A stretch of 10,579 nt of DNA, taken from Roseburia sp. Lineage in GTDB: Bacteria > Bacillota > Clostridia > Lachnospirales > Lachnospiraceae. A program made the translations under genes and the position numbers. Below, in pieces: positions 6,563-10,579 of the stretch. The notes under the pieces were generated by a model. The model was not told where the DNA came from and ran no database searches. It saw only the letters and a program-made list of their open reading frames with translations. The DNA lies in contig JAGAIK010000310.1 of assembly GCA_017626625.1 (NCBI GenBank), forward strand, positions 1 to 10,579, written 5' to 3'. Position 1 is the stretch's first letter, and each line of letters starts with the position of its first letter.

Positions 6563-7912
6563 ATGGGTAATTCATTAGAAAAATACAACGATATGCCGGT
6601 AGGAACAGCGGTTGTAAAAAACGCGCTTCCCGCAGTGGCGGCAATGTTAATGACACTGATTTATAATCTGGCGGACACCTTTTTCATCGGGCAGACCCAC
6701 GATGCTTACCAGGTGGCAGCGGTTTCTTTGGCAACCCCTGTCTTTCTGATTTTTATGGCGGTGGGGTCCATTTTTGGAATCGGTGGGACTTCTGTGATTT
6801 CAAGAGCAATAGGCGAAGGAAAAAAAGAATATGCAAAAAAGGTATGCGCCTTTTGTATGTGGTGCTGTGTTTTCGTGGGAATTTTACTTTCTGCCTGCAT
6901 TTTGATTTTCATGGATTCTTTGCTTAAGCTCATCGGAGCCAGCGCCGATACCTGGGAGTTTACCAGAACATACCTGATGATTGTCAGCTTCAGCGGTCCC
7001 TTTGCCCTTATTTCCAGTTGTTTTTCTAATATACTGCGGGCGGAAGGACAGGCAAATAAGGCAATGACGGGGCAGATTATCGGTAATTTGCTAAATATGG
7101 TTCTGGATGCGGTTCTGATTATGGTATTTCATCTGGATATTGTGGGCTGTGCACTGGCAACCCTGATTGGTGAGACGGCAGGAGCAATTTATTATATTGT
7201 TTATTTCCTCCGGGGAAAATCTTCTCTTTCCATAAATATCAAAGACTTTTCCGCAAAGGATAAAATTGCTTCCGGCGTGCTGGCAATCGGAATCCCCGCT
7301 GCCCTGGCTTCTATTCTGATGAGCGTGGCTTCCGTGATTATGAATGCGCTGATGGCGGAATACGGCGATATGGCGGTTGCAGGAATCGGTGTGGCAATGA
7401 AAATTGTGATGATTACAGGAATGGTATCCATGGGAATTGGGCAGGGTGTGCAGCCGCTTCTGGGCTATTGTGTAGGTTCTAAAGATTTTGTCAAGTTTAA
7501 GCAGTATATGAAATTTTCCCTGATATTTGCCACGGCATTGGGGGTAGTGCTTACATTATTCTGTTATTTGTTTACGGGACAGATTGTGAGTGCATTTTTA
7601 ACAGACCAGAGTGCCTATGAGTATGCACTGGAATTTGCAAGGCTTCTTTTGATGACAGGTCCGATATTCGGAATCTATTATGTGCTTTCTAACGCCCTGC
7701 AGGCGATGGGGGCTGCGGTTTCCTCCCTGATTGTCAATGTGTCAAGACAGGGGCTTGTGTACATTCCCGCCCTGTTCTTGTTTAAGGCAATCATGGGGGC
7801 GGACGGACTTGCCCTTGCACAGCCGGCTGCGGATATTGTATCGCTGGTTCTTGGTCTGGTAATTTATATCATTGTTTCAAAGAAAGTGTTCCGGGCGGAA
7901 AAAATTTCCTGA
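6563..7912 (+). CDS. MATE-family multidrug efflux transporter (MepA/DinF-like)
   Basis: The 449 residues match the usual MATE length, with about twelve hydrophobic spans in two related halves. Family features seen are LIYNLADTFFIG (32-43) in the first helix, GIGGTSVISRAIGEGK (72-87) after the second, LRAEGQANKAM (158-168), NLLNMVLDAVLI (175-186), and the matching second-half GQGVQPLLGYCVGSKD and ALQAMGAA. MATE pumps exchange Na+ or H+ for cationic drugs across the cytoplasmic membrane; the coupling ion and substrates cannot be read here. AAAGGAGG at 6548-6555 lies 7 nt before the ATG. It lies 157 bp downstream of the marR gene, with operator-like repeats and a hairpin between, so regulated co-expression is likely. 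No clear terminator follows. Confidence 0.94.
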   Translation: MGNSLEKYNDMPVGTAVVKNALPAVAAMLMTLIYNLADTFFIGQTHDAYQVAAVSLATPVFLIFMAVGSIFGIGGTSVISRAIGEGKKEYAKKVCAFCMWCCVFVGILLSACILIFMDSLLKLIGASADTWEFTRTYLMIVSFSGPFALISSCFSNILRAEGQANKAMTGQIIGNLLNMVLDAVLIMVFHLDIVGCALATLIGETAGAIYYIVYFLRGKSSLSINIKDFSAKDKIASGVLAIGIPAALASILMSVASVIMNALMAEYGDMAVAGIGVAMKIVMITGMVSMGIGQGVQPLLGYCVGSKDFVKFKQYMKFSLIFATALGVVLTLFCYLFTGQIVSAFLTDQSAYEYALEFARLLLMTGPIFGIYYVLSNALQAMGAAVSSLIVNVSRQGLVYIPALFLFKAIMGADGLALAQPAADIVSLVLGLVIYIIVSKKVFRAEKIS

Positions 7913-7985
7913 TAAATTGTTGCTTTGTGTGATACAATGGAATACACCGTAGTAATTAGCAACTTAGAAATTGCAGGGGGAAAGC

Positions 7986-8111
7986 ATGAAAACTTTATAT
8001 GTATCTGATTTGGACGGAACATTATTAAGAAACAATGAGAGAACTTCAGACTTTACAAATAGCGTGATAAATGATTTAACAGAACGGGGGATGATTCTGT
8101 ATGGTTACTAA
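7986..8111 (+). pseudogene. N-terminal remnant of a Cof-type HAD phosphatase
   Basis: A 41-codon frame starts at an ATG with a good ribosome site (AGGGGG at 7975-7980) and reads MKTLYVSDLDGTLLRNNE..., the standard opening of Cof/YidA-type HAD hydrolases. HAD motif I is DLDGT, with nucleophile Asp8 and acid Asp10. The family is normally about 260-290 residues. Here similarity stops after TERGMI, and a TAA follows at 8109-8111 just where the SYATARS-like motif would come. No other HAD motif is found downstream in any frame, so this looks like a deletion scar rather than a simple frameshift. The preceding 73 bp contain TACAAT (7933-7938) as a possible -10 without a good -35. It may still be transcribed but cannot encode an active phosphatase. 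Confidence 0.72.
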
Positions 8112-8307
8112 GTCAGTTTGTGGAGGCGATGGATTGCTTCTGCTGCTTGAAAATCAGGCAGAAGTAACGTATGATTTTATTTATAAAGCGGAAAACCGGG
8201 TACGTTTTCGACGGCTGATAGAGAGTGTGAAAATGAGGATACAAGAGAACAAAGGAGAAGAGACATGGCAGCAGCAAAAATCAGAGCAGAGTTTTCATGC
8301 AGTGTAA
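8095..8307 (+). other. unrecognised open frame, possible C-terminal gene remnant
   Basis: This frame is open from 8095 (ATG at 8101) to a stop at 8305-8307, giving about 68 residues from the ATG. The latter half is charged and helix-like (YKAENRVRFRRLIESVKMR), like the C-terminus of a soluble regulator or enzyme, and I do not recognise it. It overlaps the HAD remnant by 17 bp and runs 43 bp into the SRPBCC gene. No ribosome site precedes the ATG. It may be the tail of a gene whose front was lost in the deletion that truncated the HAD gene, or it may be non-coding. Together with the HAD stub it accounts for the 352-bp stretch between the MATE and SRPBCC genes, where nothing else is evident. 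Confidence 0.25.
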
Positions 8308-8657
8308 AGAAGGTTTGGGACGTGGTGACATCCTTAGAGGAATATTCCTGGAGAAGCGACCTTGGTAAAATTGAGATGATAGGTGAAAACCAGTTTGTGG
8401 AATACACGAAGGAGGGATATGCAACGACCTTTAGGATTACACGGACAACGCCATATGAGCGTTGGGAATTTGATATGGAAAATGGCAATATGAGTGGACA
8501 CTGGACTGGGATTTTCTCCGAAGAGAATGGAAAGGCAGTTATTGAATTTACCGAGGAAGTTACGGCGAAAAAAGCATTGATGAAACCCTTTGTGAAAATG
8601 TATTTGAAACGGCAGCAGGCGCAGTATGTAAAGGATTTGGAGAAGGCTGTCAGATAG
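8265..8657 (+). CDS. SRPBCC-fold (START/polyketide-cyclase-like) small protein
   Basis: This is a 130-residue soluble protein. The opening KIRAEFSCSVKKVWDVVTSLEEYSWRSDL is the typical first strand, helix and W-x-D pattern of SRPBCC/Polyketide_cyc2 proteins. It is followed by alternating strands (FRITRTTPYERWEFDMENG, GHWTGIFS, KAVIEFTEEV) and a long C-terminal helix (about 104-129) that closes the ligand cavity. The fold binds hydrophobic small molecules; no catalytic residue set can be assigned. AAAGGAG at 8251-8257, 7 nt before the ATG, fixes the start. It appears complete, and the IS end begins only 5 bp after its stop. Any natural downstream partner gene has been separated from it by that insertion. 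Confidence 0.82.
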   Translation: MAAAKIRAEFSCSVKKVWDVVTSLEEYSWRSDLGKIEMIGENQFVEYTKEGYATTFRITRTTPYERWEFDMENGNMSGHWTGIFSEENGKAVIEFTEEVTAKKALMKPFVKMYLKRQQAQYVKDLEKAVR

Positions 8658-8662
8658 GGAAA

Positions 8663-8689
8663 ATAGTATTTGAACATATTGTAAGGTGT
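8663..8689 (+). repeat. IS left terminal inverted repeat
   Basis: It starts ATAGTATTT and contains ATTGTAAGGT at 8678-8687. Read against the reverse complement of 10550-10576 it matches 21 of 27 bases; mismatches fall at positions 10, 12, 13, 14, 22 and 26. The exact outermost base is uncertain by a few nucleotides. Confidence 0.75.
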
Positions 8690-8724
8690 TGCAATAATAT
8701 CCCGTCTTTGACAGTTAGTAAAAG

Positions 8725-8771
8725 AAAAAATCGCTGCATCTCTTGTATTTACTGGGCTGTAGCGATTTTTT
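8725..8771. terminator. bidirectional intrinsic terminator inside the IS
   Basis: The 14-base arm AAAAAATCGCTGCA (8725-8738) pairs with TGTAGCGATTTTTT (8758-8771) with a single G-T wobble, around a 19-nt loop. The A-run and T-run flanks make it usable in both directions. It would end transposase transcription (stop at 8795-8797) on the minus strand and shield the IS from read-through coming from the SRPBCC gene. Confidence 0.8.
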
Positions 8772-8794
8772 TCGTTGTTGCGAACTATAGTAAT

Positions 8795-10525
8795 TTATTC
8801 TTTTCCCTTACTTTTTTTCTGAATTGTCCTCATTTTACTTTTGGTTATGAATTGATAATCGGTGCGGAAGCCACAGACCTCATGAAGGTCATCTGTGACA
8901 GCTTCCCGTTTGTATAAAGGGATAAATCCCTGCTCTTGTATTTCAGCAAAATTCATGCTTTTTAATGTGTCTAACAGAGTTTCACAGGTATATTTGGAAT
9001 TCAGTTTTTTTTCGAGAAGGCGGTAGACAATCAGTGCCAGAAAACAAACCAGGAAATGCGCCTTAATCCGATTTTCCTCCCGGAGGTAAACAGGTCTTGC
9101 TGAAAAATCTGTTTTCATAATCCGGAAACATTCTTCTATCTGCCATCTGCCTTCACTTACTTTTAATATATCATCAACTTCATCATCCAAAAGGTCCGTG
9201 CATACTGCATAGAGTCCGTCATACCGGGCTTCCTCGGAAATTTTGTCTTCATCAAGATAATGCTGCTGTATGTTGGCAGCTTCCCCTTCTTGCGTAACTG
9301 CCATTGTTCCGATGAAACGTGCCGGGTCATTTGGGTTCTTACGATTCTTTTTGGAATTTCCTGATTCCAGCATTTTTTGTGCCCGTTCTACCTGTTTATC
9401 GCGGATGGTTTTCTGATAGAGTGCATACTTAGGGGAATAGGTGATGATTAGCCGTTGATGCAGCTTCTTTGTGGTATATGGTTCTTCTTTATAATAAAGT
9501 CCCTTGTCATCCTCTGGCAGTTTTGTGATATCTACAGGCGTGTCATCAGATACCCTTTTAAAGCCCTGGGGGGTTAGAGCCCACTCTTTTTCTTCGTTCT
9601 TCAGTTTTCTGATGGACTGTGTCACGATATAAGAGCGTTCTCCCATATGGTTATATTCCCTTATGGATTCGGAGGCGAGTCCTGCATCACTGCAATAAAT
9701 AAATTTCTGACAGTTAAAATCTTCAAGGACTTTCTTTTCCAATGGTTTCAGGGAAGTCTGCTCGTTTGCATTTCCTGAGAAGAGTGAAAAAGCGAGAGGA
9801 ATACCATCACCGTCCATGAACAGTCCCATCTGGATAATCGGGTTAGGTCTGTGTTCTTTGCTTTTTCCGTATTTCTTACTTCCATCTTCCTGCTCAATTT
9901 CGAAATAATAATTAGAGCAGTCGTAATAAAGAACCTTATCATTTCTTTTGCCAAGGAAATGGCTGTTTTTGTAAACCTTTGCCTGAATAAGGTCACATTC
10001 AGCGCCAAGAACATCCAATGCCCGGTATACATCATGAAGTTCATAAGTTGGTCTTTCCAAAAATTCAGATGCAGCTTTGTAGGAAGAGCGTTTACTGCAG
10101 GGTTCGAGGATTCTTGTATAGATTAGGTCGGAAAGAATAGCGTTGATGTCATATTGGAATTTATATTTCTGTTTTAATTTCCGGCAGACTTTATTCATTT
10201 GAAGCTGATAATAAACAGACTGCAGAAAAAGATAGCCGCCGCGGAAGAACGTCTGCTTGTTATAATCCATTGGTCTGTCTGCGTGAAAAGGAATCAAAAC
10301 AGTTTGTGCCTCTTTTTCTTTTTTGTATTTTTCGGTTTCTATTTTTACTTCATTTTTTGCCCACGCAATGACATCATCCCTTGTTGGACCATGCTCCGCC
10401 AAAAGCTGTTCCAATGTCCCTAACTTGCGGACGATAGCAGAAGTAGTGGTGCCATTTGCTTTTACATAAGATTTACAGATATAAAATGATTCTGCATTTT
10501 TAGATTTCGTTATATGAAGGTTCAT
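8795..10525 (-). CDS. IS1634-like DDE transposase
   Basis: This intact 576-residue transposase has the long form typical of the IS1634 group. The RNase-H-like core has the first Asp in VLYYDCSNYYFE (Asp202) and the second in IYCSDAGLAS (Asp280). The third acid is Glu464 in GRWQIEECFRIMK, where R460-x3-E464-x6-K471 fits the IS4-superfamily YREK signature, though the leading Tyr position is Ser457. The insert between the second Asp and the Glu (about 183 residues) matches the beta-rich insertion of this superfamily. The ATG at 10525 (complement) has AAGGAG 9 nt upstream at 10535-10540. It catalyses cut-and-paste transposition on the terminal repeats. The IS1634 family assignment is from recalled motifs, not a search. 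Confidence 0.92.
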   Translation of the reverse strand: MNLHITKSKNAESFYICKSYVKANGTTTSAIVRKLGTLEQLLAEHGPTRDDVIAWAKNEVKIETEKYKKEKEAQTVLIPFHADRPMDYNKQTFFRGGYLFLQSVYYQLQMNKVCRKLKQKYKFQYDINAILSDLIYTRILEPCSKRSSYKAASEFLERPTYELHDVYRALDVLGAECDLIQAKVYKNSHFLGKRNDKVLYYDCSNYYFEIEQEDGSKKYGKSKEHRPNPIIQMGLFMDGDGIPLAFSLFSGNANEQTSLKPLEKKVLEDFNCQKFIYCSDAGLASESIREYNHMGERSYIVTQSIRKLKNEEKEWALTPQGFKRVSDDTPVDITKLPEDDKGLYYKEEPYTTKKLHQRLIITYSPKYALYQKTIRDKQVERAQKMLESGNSKKNRKNPNDPARFIGTMAVTQEGEAANIQQHYLDEDKISEEARYDGLYAVCTDLLDDEVDDILKVSEGRWQIEECFRIMKTDFSARPVYLREENRIKAHFLVCFLALIVYRLLEKKLNSKYTCETLLDTLKSMNFAEIQEQGFIPLYKREAVTDDLHEVCGFRTDYQFITKSKMRTIQKKSKGKE

Positions 10526-10546
10526 ATATTGTCACTCCTTTTCCTT

Positions 10547-10552
10547 ATTATA
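10547..10552 (-). promoter_or_regulatory. transposase promoter, perfect extended -10
   Basis: On the minus strand TATAAT (10547-10552) is preceded by TGG, an extended -10 (TGn). No TTGACA-like -35 is visible at the right distance; the closest is TAGTAT at 10570-10575. The hexamer overlaps the inner edge of the right inverted repeat, so transposase binding to the IS end could repress its own promoter. Confidence 0.6.
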
Positions 10553-10576
10553 CCATACAATAACATAAAATACTAT
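10550..10576 (-). repeat. IS right terminal inverted repeat
   Basis: On the minus strand it starts ATAGTATTT and contains ATTGTATGGT (10552-10561), the counterpart of ATTGTAAGGT in the left end. It lies immediately upstream of the transposase gene. Only ATA (10577-10579) remains beyond it in the window. Confidence 0.75.
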
Positions 10577-10579
10577 ATA

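Larger units (their letters stand above)
8663..10576 (-). mobile_element. complete IS1634/IS4-like insertion sequence, about 1914 bp
   Basis: One intact transposase gene on the minus strand is bounded by imperfect 27-bp inverted repeats at 8663-8689 and 10550-10576, which agree at 21 of 27 positions and share the outer nine bases ATAGTATTT. A bidirectional terminator lies inside the left end and the transposase promoter overlaps the right repeat. The left flank is GGAAA after the SRPBCC stop. Only three bases (ATA) of right flank are in the window, so a target duplication cannot be tested. The intact transposase suggests recent or ongoing activity. Confidence 0.82.

Noticed and set aside
7919..7963. 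GTTGCT/AGCAAC inverted pair after the MATE gene as a terminator or operator
   Set aside because: Arms are 6 bp around a 33-nt loop with no T tract, so it is too weak for a terminator; the resemblance to AGCAAACG is partial.
8166..8173. AACGTATG copy in the sequence before the SRPBCC gene
   Set aside because: Only the 8-base half matches and it is not placed at a promoter; such a match is unremarkable in 10 kb.
8177..8677. Minus-strand 166-residue open frame opposite the SRPBCC gene
   Set aside because: The plus strand has a good ribosome site and a recognisable SRPBCC pattern; the minus frame is a low-complexity Ser/Phe-rich shadow.

Overview
The window looks like chromosome of a low-to-mid GC anaerobic Gram-positive, most likely a gut Clostridia/Lachnospiraceae-type bacterium. 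That is inferred from strong AGGAGG-type ribosome sites, the gene families present (FNT channel, LanFEG/Bcr-like ABC exporter with a two-component pair, VanZ-like protein, MepA-like MATE pump) and an IS1634-like insertion sequence. No rRNA, tRNA or CRISPR array was seen. No species is claimed.

Layout. (1) 2-664: 3' part of an HSL-type alpha/beta hydrolase whose start lies outside the window. (2) 708-1559: a formate/nitrite-family channel 43 bp downstream. (3) 1608-5791: a co-oriented block of OmpR-family response regulator, ABC ATPase, ABC-2 permease, histidine kinase and VanZ-like membrane protein. This order is typical of a cell-envelope-stress or peptide-antibiotic detoxification module. 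The 85-bp gap between regulator and ATPase carries three head-to-tail 11-bp repeats, which are probably the regulator's operator. (4) 5918-7912: a MarR-family regulator and a MATE efflux pump, arranged like the staphylococcal mepR-mepA pair. A 16-bp element occurs twice in the marR promoter, and two diverged inverse-orientation copies lie just ahead of the MATE gene. This suggests one repressor controls both. A bulged hairpin lies between the two genes. (5) 7986-8264: decayed sequence, with the N-terminal stub of a Cof-type HAD phosphatase followed by an unrecognised open frame. (6) 8265-8657: a small SRPBCC-fold protein. (7) 8663-10576: a complete IS of about 1914 bp with an IS1634/IS4-like transposase on the minus strand, imperfect 27-bp terminal inverted repeats and an internal bidirectional terminator. 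The window stops 3 bp beyond its right end.

How the parts may work together. The two-component/ABC/VanZ block and the MarR/MATE block are two independent, inducible drug or peptide defence units side by side. The region to their right has been eroded by deletion and IS insertion. The most interesting non-coding signals are the shared MarR-type operator set and the 11-bp-phased operator. I found no clearly novel enzymatic system.
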